Program-made: the position numbers and the translations under genes
Shown here: positions 47,400 through 58,869 of the stretch, piece by piece
Layout: every line of letters starts with the position of its first letter
Numbering within the stretch: position 1 is the first letter of the stretch
The notes under the pieces: generated by a model
Database searches by the model: none
Seen by the model: the letters and a program-made list of their open reading frames with translations, nothing else
What the model was told of the DNA's origin: nothing
Assembly (NCBI RefSeq): GCF_964656455.1
Contig: NC_135725.1
Span: 49,297,688-49,361,687, forward strand
Length of the DNA: 64,000 nt
Origin: Halichoerus grypus
Taxonomy: Eukaryota; Chordata; Mammalia; Carnivora; Phocidae
Reading direction: 5' to 3'

Positions 47400-47725
47400 T
47401 TTCAGGGACTGCTAGAAAAGCCCCAGGACTTAGTACTCCTGTGGTGTTGTCATATTGAGTGGTGGAGGAGGGGAGTTACCCATCTGATCTCAGCCAAACG
47501 AGGCTGGGACATCATTCAATTGAAAGCCAAGAGGGACTCAGTTGGAAAGCACCACACCATGCTTTTTGTATATTGCACCTGCCTCTTGGGGGTCATGCTC
47601 AAAGTGGCAGCACTTTTCAGAAAGAGAAAAGCTGGCAGATGTTGGAGGTGATTAAAGGGATGATTAAAAACTGGCACATTCTCTCCATGAAAGTGTGTCT
47701 GTGTTTATTCTACTACACTTAGAAC
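47400..47725. other. Unexplained GC-richer island with an 87-codon frame
   Basis: Composition rises above the flanks from 47410 to 47720, and a plus-strand frame (47459-47722) stays open across it. The translation matches nothing I know. A 'gatctcagccaaacgaggct' patch vaguely recalls 5S RNA but is too short to trust. It may be an unrecognised old repeat. Confidence 0.3.
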
Positions 47726-48595
47726 TTGGCAGATCTTGGAGATATGGTTAGATGGGGAAAACTCTGGCAGGACCACTATTACTTACAAAGAGTTTATTTT
47801 CCAAGATATTCGGATCAAATGCTGAGCTATTCAATTTGCCAACAAAATACGTAATGTCATAAATTTAATTTTTGTGTGAACTGAGCAGAATACAATGAAA
47901 TCATTTTCAAAAAATAGTTGGTGAATATTACAAACACTAAGTCTTAAAACTAGAGATGTTGAATTCTGTGATACCATTAAGCAATGTGTTTATGAAAATT
48001 TAGGTTTCACATGGACACTTGGTTTTGTGTATAAATAATTTAAAATTGAAGTGTCCACATAAAATATCTGGGCTTCTTGTAATCATGATTACACTTCTTT
48101 TTTTCTAGAGAAATCTGCTATTAATACTATCTTGAATCACTTATTTGATTATAACAATAAAGTCAACCGTTTTTATGTATTCAGTATAGTCATTGTAGAA
48201 CCTTTCAGCCCATTTACCCATGAGACACTTTGTTAAGGCACATGTTAACCAAGTTGTGTGGTAAACGGTTTATCAGAATGATTAATCAATAGCTAGTGTT
48301 AGGTTTTCAATGATTATTGTGAGTATAGGGACACTTAAATTGTTAGCAGATTCTATGTGAACTTATGAATTGCTAACAAGTAAATTAGAAGTTGATTACT
48401 CACTCTATAAATAGCTCAAAGGGGCAAGAATATCATAAATATGGACTGGTAATTACAGAGTAGGAAGTGATCTTAGAATTCAACCTCCTTCCCTATTTTG
48501 AATCCTTTATTGAACTTTCTTGATGAATGGTCATTTAATCTCTTTGTTACCAGTCACATTTTCTGCCATCCCCAACCATGAAACTCATTGAATTT
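47726..48595. other. AT-rich non-coding stretch
   Basis: Nothing recognisable. Confidence 0.45.
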
Positions 48596-48945
48596 CTTTT
48601 TGTTGCCTACACATTTCTGTGCCTCTGACCATGCTGTTTCTGCTGTACGGACTTCTTTCCTCCCCTGCAACTTCCAAAATGTTACTTGTCTGGCAATATG
48701 AAATGTGACCTTCTCTGTGAAGGACCTTCCCCAATTCTGCCAAGGGAGCTAGAAACATCTTTTGTTTCCTACTGCTACTATGGCATTTACCATACTGTAT
48801 TACTATTGTAACACACATACAAACACACACAGTTGTAACTCTCACTGTACATTCTTGTGAGCAGGAACAGTTAAATTCATCTATATATTTTTAGGACCTA
48901 GCAAACCCTCTCAATAAATGTTTTCTGAATGAATATCTGAGTGAA
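48596..48945 (+). mobile_element. L2 LINE 3' end
   Basis: 'gtgaccttctctgtgaagga', 'ccttccccaattctgccaag', 'atggcatttaccatactgta', 'ctctcaataaatgttttctg' then 'aatgaat' is the L2 3' end in order. Confidence 0.85.
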
Positions 48946-49362
48946 TGAATAATTTTAATTGGATCACAAAAAGCAGCCATACAACTACATAAGCAAGAAC
49001 TGAAAATTAAAAATCTAAGCTCATAAGACAAAAAATAAGTACTGACACATGTGAGCTGTTGCTGAAACAACCAGAATCCTCTAATTTTCTCTTTATTTTT
49101 TTTTAAAGATAGATACTGGTCAATGGTAGTCTCAGTTCACTGAATGTGGTCAACCTAAAGGCAAGTATTATGAAGCTACAAGTTTTCACTTTGCCCTAGA
49201 AGCATCACAAAGTGGTCAGGAAACAAATGTTAATCTGCCTATGTCCTGTAGCATGCTGTTGAAATTCATGTCTTTTTCATGTCTATCAGCAAATGATAAA
49301 ATGTTTAAAATAACAAAACTTGAATTTTGGGCAAGCATCCCTTGTTTGCCATTATTGTTCTA
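48946..49362. other. AT-rich non-coding stretch
   Basis: Nothing recognisable. Confidence 0.45.
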
Positions 49363-49563
49363 GTTTTTTGGGTTTTTTTTAAAGATTTTATGTGTTTATT
49401 TGTCAGAGAGAGAGCACACATGTGCACAAGCAGGGAGAGCAGGAGAGGGAGAAGCAGGCACCCTGCCGAGCAGGGAGCCTGATGTGGGGCTCAATCCCAA
49501 GACCCTGAGATCATTACCTGAGCTGAAGTCAGACACTCAACTGACTGAGCCACCCAGGTGTCC
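49363..49563 (-). mobile_element. SINEC
   Basis: Inverted full-length copy; short flanking similarity attgttc / attgtcc. Confidence 0.92.
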
Positions 49564-49725
49564 CTATTGTCCCATTTTGATAACAAGCATAAGACTTTGC
49601 TAAAGTCAATAAATTATTATTCTTTCCCAACATAACTCTATAAACAGGGCTAAGGTTAATACATTTGCTAAATTTCTTTAATTGTGAAGCTATTGGAATC
49701 TGTTCATTTTGTAGCTGTCATTTTA

Positions 49726-49918
49726 TTTTTTATTTTTTAATTTTTAATTATTTTTTTAGAAAGGTGGGGGTGGGGCAAAGGGAGACAGAGAGAATCTTAA
49801 GCAGTCTCCACACCTGATGGGGGGCCAATATGGGGCTCGATCTCACAACCCTGAGATCATGACCTGAGCCGAAATCAAGAGTCGGAGGCTCAACTGACTG
49901 AGCCACCCATTTGCCCCT
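49726..49918 (-). mobile_element. SINEC, older subtype
   Basis: Inverted copy; duplication tgtagctgtcatttta (49710-49725) with two changes at 49919-49934. Confidence 0.92.
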
Positions 49919-49934
49919 GTGGCTGTCATTTAAA

Positions 49935-50524
49935 AATGAGTGCACATAGAAGCACAAAAGATGGCTTGGGATGATTTACATATTCAAGGAAAGGATATTA
50001 GGAAAATAAAAATTACTAATCTGAGTTATATTTACACTTCTGTTACTCTTTATTTCCATAATTAGAGCGGATTTTCTTAAAGTTATTATAGCTGTTATGG
50101 TTTTTCATGCATTTTTAACTTTGAGCATTATGTTTATAAGTAATGTTCTAACTTGGTTAATATTTTCACAGAATGCAGCTTCTCAAGTAATATTTCAAAA
50201 TATAGCATTACCCATTCAAGAATTTCAAACAGGACAGTGATAAATTTGCTGTTATTCAGTTTCTCCTTTAGACAGCACTCATTTATAAGTTCTGTTCTTA
50301 GATATCTAAGTATATATTCATATATTTATATTATATATTTATATAAATTCAAACAATAAATTCTTCCAGGTACATTAAAGTAGAAATTATTATGTAATGA
50401 ATCTCGGGTATGATTGAAAGGAAAAAGTAACTAAACTAAGAGAAAGCATCTTTAGGAGTTTTTTTTTTTTAATAATCTTTATCTCAAGAAAATATGAATA
50501 AGACTGTCTTCATCACTAAAATGT
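49935..50524. other. AT-rich non-coding stretch
   Basis: Nothing recognisable. Confidence 0.45.
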
Positions 50525-50540
50525 AAAATTTAAAAAATAT

Positions 50541-50736
50541 ATATATATAAGATTTTATTTATTTATTTGACAGAGAGAGACACAGTGAGAGCGGGAACAC
50601 AAGCAGGGGGAGTGGGAGAGGGAGAAGCAGGCTTCCTGCTGAGCAGGGATCCTGATGTGGGGCTCGATCCCAGGACCCTGGGATCATGACCTGAGCCGAA
50701 GGCAGACACTTAATGACTGAGCCACCCAGGCGCCCC
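50541..50736 (-). mobile_element. SINEC
   Basis: Inverted young-type copy with an (AT)n start in the tail; flanks aaaatttaaaaaat / aaaatttttaaaaat. Confidence 0.94.
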
Positions 50737-50750
50737 AAAATTTTTAAAAA

Positions 50751-51084
50751 TATTAATGGGTATAATAACTAAATGTAATTTAGAATTCTAAGGCGTGAAA
50801 GAATAGCTAACAAAATAATGAAACCAAATTTTAATAAAATATAAATCAGCAAATAGGAAGTAACAGAGTGAAAAAGAGTTTCCAGGAATATCTGGAAAAT
50901 CACTCACATACACAAATATATGAAGTTTCATAGAAGACATTGGAGAGCTAGTGCTAGTTGAATAAAAATTTTAAAACCCTGAAAAACTGGTTATGTCTAA
51001 GAATTTTACCAAAGTAGCGTGACTTGAAGGGATTAGGATCAGAAAGTCAAACCAAAAAGGTACGTGACATTAATAATTGACAAG
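50751..51084. other. AT-rich non-coding stretch
   Basis: Nothing recognisable. Confidence 0.45.
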
Positions 51085-51088
51085 ATGT

Positions 51089-51114
51089 CAACGACTGAGC
51101 CACCCAGGCGCCCC
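51089..51114 (-). mobile_element. SINEC head fragment only
   Basis: 'caacgactgagccacccagg' followed by 'cgcccc' matches the young SINE head perfectly, yet no body follows on its left, which is unrelated AT-rich DNA. Confidence 0.88.
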
Positions 51115-51234
51115 GCGTCTACTTTTTTTTAAAAGAATGTGTGCAGTGAGATCAATTTTCTACTAAAAGTTTTTACTAAAATAAAAAGAGAAAAATATTA
51201 CATGGAAGTTATACCTTATATGTATATATTCATT

Positions 51235-51480
51235 TTTTCAATAATTATTTATTAAGTATCTATTTCTTCCTGACACTGTTCATGGCCTTGGGGATAAAGC
51301 AGGGGCTTAAACAAGCAGCAGTTTTTCTAATGGTGCTTCCTGTAGTATTCTCATGTTGGAAGACAGACAATAATCAAATAAATAAATCTATAATGTATCA
51401 AAGTGTGAAAAGTGTTATGAAGAAAAAGCATCATAGCACAGACATGCTATCTTAGGATGGTCAGAATAAACCTCTTTCAT
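51235..51480 (-). mobile_element. L2 LINE 3' end, inverted
   Basis: 'aattatttattaagtatcta', 'ctgacactgttcatggcctt', 'ggggataaagcaggggctta', 'agacagacaataatcaaata' follow the inverted L2 end. Confidence 0.75.
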
Positions 51481-51519
51481 GGGGTGAAATTTAAGCTATG
51501 ATTATTTTATCTGAGTCCT

Positions 51520-51810
51520 ACAAAAACCAAAGCAAGATAGAGATGTTTTATTTGCATTCTTAATCTTGTGGTGACTAAAGTCGAGAGAGGCCAAGTGAGT
51601 TGTTTACCTGTCTAGTAAAATGAGGTGTTAACACTGAATCCAAGTCAAATACTGTTACTTCAGTAACAAATGTTATTGGTGCTTATCAGGCAAGTGACCT
51701 TGCAAAAGTTACTTATCTTCTCTAAGACTCAGTTACCTAATAATTAAAATGGGTATAATAATAGCTGTGACCTCATAGAGTTGTGAGAATTATAAAATAA
51801 TTGTATTGTC
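51520..51810. mobile_element. Two MIR remnants in opposite orientation
   Basis: 51520-51650 is an inverted MIR ('gagagaggccaagtgagttg'). 51690-51805 is a sense MIR ('caagtgaccttgcaaaagtt', 'ctcagttacctaataattaa', 'cctcatagagttgtgagaat'). Confidence 0.7.
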
Positions 51811-51814
51811 TTTT

Positions 51815-51960
51815 TAAAAAATTTAAATTCAATTAATTAACATATAGTGTATTGTTAGTTTCAGAGGTAGAGTTCAGTGATTCATCAGTCTTATATAATA
51901 CCCAGTGCTCATTATATCACGTGCCCTCCTTAATGTCCATCACTCAGTTACCCCATCCGT
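51815..51960 (-). mobile_element. Carnivore L1 3' end, inverted
   Basis: 'agtgtattgttagtttcaga', 'gattcatcagtcttatataa', 'tacccagtgctcattatatc', 'acgtgccctccttaatgtcc': same terminus as 31261-31405. Confidence 0.87.
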
Positions 51961-52012
51961 ATTAAGTCTTAACACAAGGTTTGGCACAGGCACCTAACAA
52001 TCCTTGACCCTA

Positions 52013-52372
52013 GATCCGCGGTCAGCAAACCATGATCCTCAGGCCAAATCTTATCTACTGCCTATTTTTGTAAGGCATATGCACCAAGAATGGGTTTTAC
52101 ATATTATTTATTTTAATTTTATTTTTTGGAGGGAGGTTACGTTTTAAATGGTTGAAAAATATCAAAAGAGCATTATATGAAATTCAAATGTTATTGCTTA
52201 TAGATAAAGTTTTATTGGAACACGACCATTCTCATTCGTTGATATTTGGTCTGTGTCTGTTCATGCTGCAACAGCAGAGTTGAGGAGTTATAACAGAGAC
52301 CATATGGCCTGCATACCTGAAAATTTATAGTCTGGCCTTTTACAGAAAAACTTGCTGACCCCTGCTCCAAAT
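52013..52372. mobile_element. Non-autonomous hAT-type DNA transposon
   Basis: Ends are inverted: 'ggtcagcaaaccatg' on the left and 'cttgctgacccctg' on the right. The body has 'aaagttttattggaacacga', 'cattctcattcgttgatatt', 'aacagcagagttgaggagtt' and 'acagagaccatatggcctgc', a widespread mammalian element. Family name uncertain. No transposase. Confidence 0.78.
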
Positions 52373-52429
52373 AAAAGTGCTCAGCTTTATGGCCCAAGCT
52401 ACATTTCAACTTTTTGATACTAGAAACCA

Positions 52430-53760
52430 CTAGCTATCACATCTGATTGTTAGGGCTCCAGACTAGGAATCATTCCACATTCTTCTTTTTCGCTAACCTT
52501 CCTACTTCCAACCTACTAACAAATTTTGTCAGGTCCATGGCCAGATAATGTCATGAATCCAGTCATTCCTCTCTTTAACCATTACCACTTGAGAGACTGA
52601 ATATACAAACAGACAATGGTCAGACCACATATAAAATTAGAACTCTGACCTACAACCTAAAGCAACCTGCCTGGGAACTTACCCCCTTACGTACAATCAA
52701 CAGCCCAGGAAGATAGCCTGCTACAAGTTAGTCTTGCAGGAAGCCAGATTGCTATCGCTGGAAACAATCCCGGAAGATAAGCAATAACTTCTGTAACAAT
52801 GAGCCCCAAATGGCCAGGACTTTGTTGACAACTGAGAGCTTCCCTAATTTTTGTTTCTGATTTCATTGTAGGACTAATCAGGAATGCCAAATACACACCA
52901 ATCACACAGGATGACTTGTTTCTCCCTAGCCTGCCCGTAGCTTCCCCATGCCAACAGCTTTCAATCAAAGCATACCTGAGGCCTCCCCCCACCCCGTTAT
53001 AAATAAAGCTTTCCTAACCCTCTGTCTGCCTTCAAGTCTCTGCCAGAATGAAAGTGATGATGGCTGATTCCCTTGTTACAGCAAGCTCTGAGGCGGTAGC
53101 CTTTACTTTACTCACTTGGTCAGTTTTAGAACAATACAGAAGCCACACTATAGAAGCTAGTAAAAAGGGCTTTTTTGTCCCTGGTCCTTTGGCTTTCTTT
53201 CTTGCCACCTTATACTTTGCACCCAGCAGTCAAATGGTCCTTTTGAAAAGTTAAATCTGATCATCTCAAGCCTGAGTTTAAAACCCTATCACTGTACTTA
53301 GAATAAAATCCAAATACCTATCTAGGCCTAAATGTCTTATAGAGTGCTTCCCACCTAGTTTTTAAAAAATTTCATCTCTTGATTTTCTCCCCTTTATTCA
53401 CTTTGTTTTAGGTGTACTGTCTTAGTTTTGTTCCTTCAACTTATCAAAGCTCCGTTGTGCCTTAAGTCCTTTGCATTTATCTCCCAAATCTTGCAAGGCT
53501 AAACCCTTGTATTTTCAACTCTGCAAAGAGATCTTTCCTACCACCCAGTCTAAAGTAGTTTCTCCCATCCCAAACCCACCCCTTAACTTCTCTATTACTA
53601 TATTTTATTTTTCTAAAAGTACTCAGCAGCATCTGAAAGTATCTTGTTTGTTTATTTTATACCTGTTTATTATCAGTTTCTTTCCCACTCGACTGAATAC
53701 TGTTTTGGAGTATAATCTCGATCTGATATCTTGTGATAGAGTATAAAAATAATATTTATC
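52430..53760 (+). mobile_element. L2 LINE 3' half, split by an LTR
   Basis: L2 text lies before the split ('aaattttgtcaggtccatgg', 'ctctctttaaccattacc') and after it ('tggtccttttgaaaagttaa', 'atctgatcatctcaagcctg', 'cttagaataaaatccaaata', 'gcaaagagatctttcctacc'). Confidence 0.75.
52590..53175 (+). mobile_element. Solo LTR, class I (ERV1) type
   Basis: An LTR-like block interrupts the L2. It has a TATA-type box with an overlapping AATAAA at 52998-53007, a C/T-rich R-U5-like part after it ('taaccctctgtctgccttca', 'agtctctgccagaatgaaag') and 'gctgattcccttgttacagc' beyond. Borders are approximate. No gag, pol or env sequence is attached. The minus-strand open frame at 52687-52992 is a chance frame within it. 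Confidence 0.6.
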
Positions 53761-53974
53761 TACATGGATTTGCTGTTCTATCTCTCAATTTGTAATGTAT
53801 TCTAAATGGGTAAGAGGTGGTTTGATGGACTCTGCTCAAAATCCCTAGCAACATATATAGTTTCAACATATACAGAGTTCTTTTTTTCCCTGAAGAGAAG
53901 ACAATACTCTATATATCTTAGTTGACCTTCTTTTTCTCTTCATCCTACCTTGCTTATACATATTGGCTCACTTA

Positions 53975-54179
53975 TTTTTTTTTTTTAAGATTTTATTTGT
54001 TTATTTATTTGACAGAGAGAGAGAGAGAGAGAGAGCACAACCAGAGTGAGCGGCAGGCAGAGGGAGAAGCAGGCTCCCCACCGAGCAAGGAGCTGGATGT
54101 GGGATTCCATCCCAAGACCCTGAGATCATGACTCGAGCAGAAGGCAGACGCTTAACCGTCTGAGCCACCCAGACACCCC
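53975..54179 (-). mobile_element. SINEC
   Basis: Inverted copy with a (GA)n run; imperfect flanking words cacttatt / cacccttatt. Confidence 0.92.
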
Positions 54180-54184
54180 ACCCT

Positions 54185-55080
54185 TATTCTTTTAATAACT
54201 CATGTATTATTTAACTATTACCATTGGGATGGATGTTTCTAATATTTTATTATTGCAATGATGCAATAAACATTTTGTTCTTTTGTTCATTTGTGCAGGT
54301 ATTTCTGCAGAATAGTATTAAGTGTGAATGTTGTCTCAAAAAGTATGCCTGTTTTAAATCTGACAGATATTGCCAAATTGCTTGCTAAAGAGTTGTGCAA
54401 ATTGGTATGCTTCTTAATAGCATACCAATTTGTTTCCCTGTATCTTTTTTTTTTTTTTTTTCCGTTTCCCTATATCTTAACTAACTGGATATTATCGAAT
54501 TTTTCATTTAGGTCAGTCTGATATGTGAAACACAGTATTACATTACCCTTTCCAATTTTTTCGTTCAAAATATGAGACTGAACATATTTACTTATATGTA
54601 TCAGTCATTTGTACGGTTTTTCTAAATTGCCAGTTCATATCATTGCTTTTTAAAAAAATTGAATGGTCTTTTTCTTTTTGATTCTTGTGAACTATTTAAA
54701 AAATTCTGAAATTATTCCTTTTCTTCTTATATATTTTGTAAGTATTTCCAACTTGTCACTTATCTTTTTACTTTGCTTGTGGTATCTGATAGCCAAATCT
54801 ATTAATTTTTTCTTTGTGGCTCTTAGATTTTGTTTTGTCAATGAAGAACTTCTCCAGTCAAAAATTATAAAAATATTTCCCTCTAGTTTCTTCCAGTAGT
54901 TCTATAGATTTTTAATGTTCAGATCATTCATCCATCTATAATTTTATCTAACTATAAGTGATCTAGATTAAATTTTCCCTTAGTAGATAGCCATCTATCT
55001 CAACATTATTTACTGAGTAGTCAATTTTCTACCACTAACTAGAAATGTTAATTTTACCTTATCCTAAATATCCATATATA
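54185..55080 (-). mobile_element. Old L1-type LINE, inverted, decayed
   Basis: 'tattatttaactattaccat', 'gggatggatgtttct', 'ttgccaaattgcttgctaaa' then T-rich sequence of the inverted ORF2 end ('aactatttaaaaaattctg', 'gtggctcttagattttg'). No frame survives. Confidence 0.6.
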
Positions 55081-55195
55081 TGCATGGTTATTTCTTGATT
55101 TTTAATTCTTTCTCTTTGAAGCAAAATTGAAGAATAGGATTTATACAAAAAGTACACAAATTGTAAATGAAAAGCTTGATGACTTTTATTTTTTT

Positions 55196-55411
55196 TAATT
55201 TTTTATTTTTAAAGATTTTATTTATTTATTTGACACAGAGAGAGACACAGCGAGAGAGGGAACACAAGCAGGGGGAGTAGGAGAGGGAGAAGCAGGCTTC
55301 CTGCGGAGCAGGGAGCCCGATGCGGGGCTCGATGCGGGGCTCGATCCCAGGACCTGGAATCATGACCTGGCCGAAGGCAGACGCTTAACGACTGAGCCAC
55401 CCAGGTGCCCC
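55196..55411 (-). mobile_element. SINEC B, second insertion at a shared site
   Basis: Inverted young-type copy. Left flank gatgacttttattttttt (55178 onward) is repeated at 55412-55429. It also has an internal tandem repeat of the 12-base word cgatgcggggct (55319-55342). Confidence 0.95.
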
Positions 55412-55429
55412 GATGACTTTTATTTTTTT

Positions 55430-55627
55430 AAAAGATTTATTTATTTTGATAGAGAGAGGGCGGGTGTGGAGAGGAGGAGGGATGGGCAGAGGGAGAGGGA
55501 GAATCTCCAGCGGACTACACGCTGAGCACAGAGCCTGATGCTGGGCTAGATCCCACGACCCTGAGATCATGACCTGAGCTAAAACCAAGAGTCTGATGCT
55601 GAACCTACTGAGCCACACAGGTGTCCC
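55430..55627 (-). mobile_element. SINEC A, first insertion at the shared site
   Basis: Inverted older copy directly following SINEC B. The target word ttgatgactttcat-type appears again at 55628, so the same site word occurs three times around two SINEs. Confidence 0.95.
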
Positions 55628-55639
55628 TTGATGACTTTC

Positions 55640-56104
55640 ATAAAGCTTACACCATATAACCATGAGCTAGGTCAGAAAATAAAATTATCACTGTTTCAGA
55701 AACCTCTGTTTTCTAGGTAGTCAATCATATCTTCAAATATTGACAACCATGTCTTTTAAAAATACATCTTTCTTTTGCTCCTACTGTATTAAGGTCTCCA
55801 GAAATGTTAAAAGCAAGGACCTCTTCATCTTTTTCCTGTTTTAAATAAGGAATGCCTTTGATCTTTTATTATTTAATGTGAGGCTTACTTCAGGTTCTTG
55901 GTAGATTCTCCCCAATAAAGTAACAGACTTATTTCTATTCCATGTTTATGAAGATTTGAAAAGACATACATAGGAATTAAATTTTTGTGAGGCAACAGGC
56001 AGATGTTCACTGACGTCCACAGCTGACGTTGTTCAGCCTGGCTTGCTTGGACATCAGACTAGTTGGGACAAGGATGCTTCTACTTCAGGAGGAGAAAACT
56101 CACT
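55640..56104. other. Non-coding stretch
   Basis: Possibly LINE-derived ('accatataaccatgagctag'); no exon. Confidence 0.4.
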
Positions 56105-56119
56105 GAAATGCAGCTTCCA

Positions 56120-56325
56120 GGGGCGCCTGGGTGGCTCAGTCAGTTAAGCATCTGCCTTCGGCTCAGATCATGGTCCCAGGGTCCTGGGATCGAGCCCCAC
56201 ATCAGGATCCCTGCTCAGCAGGAAGCCTGCTTCTCCCTCTCCCACTCCCCCTGCTTGTGCTCCCTCTCTCACTGTGTCTCACTCTCTGTCAAATAAGTAA
56301 ATAAAATCTTAAAAAAAAAAAAAAA
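56120..56325 (+). mobile_element. SINEC
   Basis: Duplication gaaatgcagcttcca / gaaatgcagcttcta (56105-56119 and 56326-56340). Confidence 0.95.
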
Positions 56326-56340
56326 GAAATGCAGCTTCTA

Positions 56341-57050
56341 CCCCCTTGCCACCCCAGCTTCACAAGAGGAACTGCAGCATCCTACTGCCCCAAAGTCTTC
56401 TGTAAGACAGAGGGCTGACCTTCCCAGGTAATTCCTATAAATTGCTTTCACTCTAAATCCAGAGAACCTGATGCTAAGTAGCCTGAGTGTTCTCTCCACC
56501 CACAAGTTTGACTCTCCTGCTTGAATTATAAGGAAGAAATGAGGATGTGGGGGTGGTACAGGGGTGGGGGTTAAGGTGCCTCTGCTAGGATAGCCCACAG
56601 ATCCTCTGGGTCAGCAGTGCCCTGGCTTGGTGACATGTTGGCAGGATTAGGGGTGTCTGTCTATGCCATCTCTTCTCTTGCTAACTACTGGAATAACTGT
56701 TTCCCCCTTCTCCCCACAAGTGCATTCCTTAACCCATGTTGTGTGACACTGTGGAATCCATCCTGAACTCTGTGGGGACAGATGGCGGCTCAGACTGGAA
56801 CTACCAGGCGGGGAAATTACATAAAATGTTTTAGCATTTATCAAGATTGGCATTTTTTAAAGACAATCTGTTAATGATTTGAATTATATTAATAGATATT
56901 TTAATGTAGAACTTTTCTTTCTTGTGAAAAACCCTAATGTGTTAGAATCCTATGCCTGATTTGCCAATACTTGTCATAAAAATTTCTATTCATGAGTAAA
57001 AGGTATCTATAGTTTCTTTGTAAACAATGATGATTTTGATAGTGTTGTAT
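56341..57050. other. Non-coding stretch, GC-moderate then AT-rich
   Basis: 56340-56820 has higher GC than its surroundings and a minus-strand frame at 56338-56598, but no recognised exon. Confidence 0.4.
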
Positions 57051-58190
57051 AAGCTTTTCATCTTTATTCCTATGCTCTGAATAAATTTAAATAACCTAGG
57101 TCTTATCTATTCTTTCTAGATTTGGTATAATTGACCAGTAAAACTGGGTCTTGTGCATTTTGGGGGAAGGGTAGGTATTGACTATGCTTTCAATACATTT
57201 TTTTCATTATTGTTTAAGTTTCTTATCTCTTTTAAAATACAAATTCGGTAGCTTAAGCCTTTCTGGGAAATTTTCTGTAATTGTCCATTTCATCTAATTC
57301 CCCCCTAATGTCAACCTATTGGAATCAATCTTTATGTTATTGGCTTTATTTTAAAAAGTATCTCCCAATGTTCCTTTTCTTTTTCCTGATTTTATTTATC
57401 AGTATCTTTTTTAAAAAAGATTTTCTAAAGTTTTGGTTTCTGAAGAACTCATTTTTCTTTCTGCTTTTTTTCTATTTTTAACTCATTAGTTATTCTATTA
57501 TCTTTATAAATATCAACTGCTTATTATAAGTTGATTTTGTTATTCTAATTTGGCTTCCTGTATTAAATGCTTTGTTCATTTATTTTCCATTCTTTCTTGA
57601 CAGCCAATAGATGCATTTAAGTCTATGATTTTTTTGCTAAGTGCTTCTTTGCTCATCACATAGATTTTGTCAGCAATTTCTTAAAGGTCTCTAAATTCAT
57701 TTTTTATTTCCTTTTTAATATAAGTAATTTAGGTGGGTATTTTTAAATTTCAAAGACATAGATTTTATTTTAGCTGTTTTTCATCTCACATATTAAGCAA
57801 CTTGCTTTTTGATTCATAATAAATTTCTACCTTTCTCCCAAGTCAGTACATTTAATAAGTTCTGTCTAATTTTCCTAAAAGTTGCACTGTATTATGTTTT
57901 ATGGATGTATCACACTTTATTTAACCATTACCATATAGGTGGAAATGTAGATTCTTTAGAATTTTTGCTCTTGCAAAGAGTACTACAAAAACATCCTGTA
58001 TCTCTGTGCATATGTGCAAGTATTTCTTCAGGAGAGCATCCTAGAATTGGAATCAGAGAGCCAAAACTTATATTTTAAATTAGATAGATATCTTCCATTT
58101 GGGCTCTAAAAAACTTCATTAATAAACATGCACAGTAATGCTGTTTTCCTTCATCCTCACCATCAGTAGATGTCAATATATATATTTGGT
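57051..58190 (-). mobile_element. Old L1-type LINE debris, inverted
   Basis: 'tgtaattgtccatttcatct', 'ctttctgctttttttctatt', then 'gtttcttcaggagagcatcc'-like and 'atggatgtatcacactttat' belong to an inverted, highly decayed L1. Confidence 0.55.
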
Positions 58191-58204
58191 GCCAATATGA
58201 TTTT

Positions 58205-58765
58205 AGTAAGAGTAATGGTCCCCAAAGATGCCCGTGTCCTGATTCTGACAACCTGGCAAGTTGTACTTTGCAAATGTGATTAAGGTTATGGATCTTGAGA
58301 TGGGGAGATTATCTTCATTATCCCATCTGGGTGGGCCCAATATATTGCACAGTATCTTGAGAGTGGAAGAGGAAGGCGGGGAGGGAGTCAGAGAAATACA
58401 ACATGAGGACTTGAATCACTGTCGCTGGCTTTAAAGGTGGAAGTAGGAAACCATGAGCTAAGGAATGTGGTAGCTTCCAGAAGGTGGGGAAGACCTTCAG
58501 TAGTCAGAAAGAAAACCAGGACCTTAGTCCTATAATCACAAAGATGTGAATTCTGTAAACAACCTGAATAAACAGAACACATGGTTCCACAGAGCTTCTA
58601 GATACGAAAGTTATACACCATTACCTTGATTTTAACCTGTGAGATTCATGTTTCAATAATTGTTTCTATAAAGGTTTCTATAAAATCTATAGAACTAAGA
58701 TAATAAATTTATGTTGTTTTAAGCTACTAAGTTGTGATAATTTGTTATAGCAGAAATAAAAAATG
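58205..58765 (+). mobile_element. Solo LTR, MaLR type
   Basis: Complete LTR pattern: 'gtccccaaagatgcccgtgt', 'tttgcaaatgtgattaaggt', 'cttgagatggggagattatc', 'atctgggtgggcccaatata', 'ctggctttaaaggtggaagt', and the end 'aagataataaatttatgttg', 'ttttaagctactaagttgtg'. No internal genes. Confidence 0.88.
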
Positions 58766-58869
58766 AATATACTAATGCTTGTATTTTCCTTCCAACATTA
58801 GTAGTAAGGTCAAATATTTTGTTTTTTTATTTATAGTGTTAGTAAATCATGATTAGGAAATGTGGTCTA

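Noticed and set aside
47485..47515. Resemblance to 5S rRNA ('ctgatctc' and 'gaggctggg')
   Set aside because: Only a few short words match and the flanks do not fold or align; treated as chance.
52687..52992. 101-codon minus-strand frame
   Set aside because: Lies antisense inside the ERV1-type LTR, with no recognised domain and no sign of a start context.
35545..58765. Endogenous retrovirus coding genes near the LTRs
   Set aside because: LTRs at 35545, 39190, 52590 and 58205 are solo. No gag, pol or env frame lies between or beside them.
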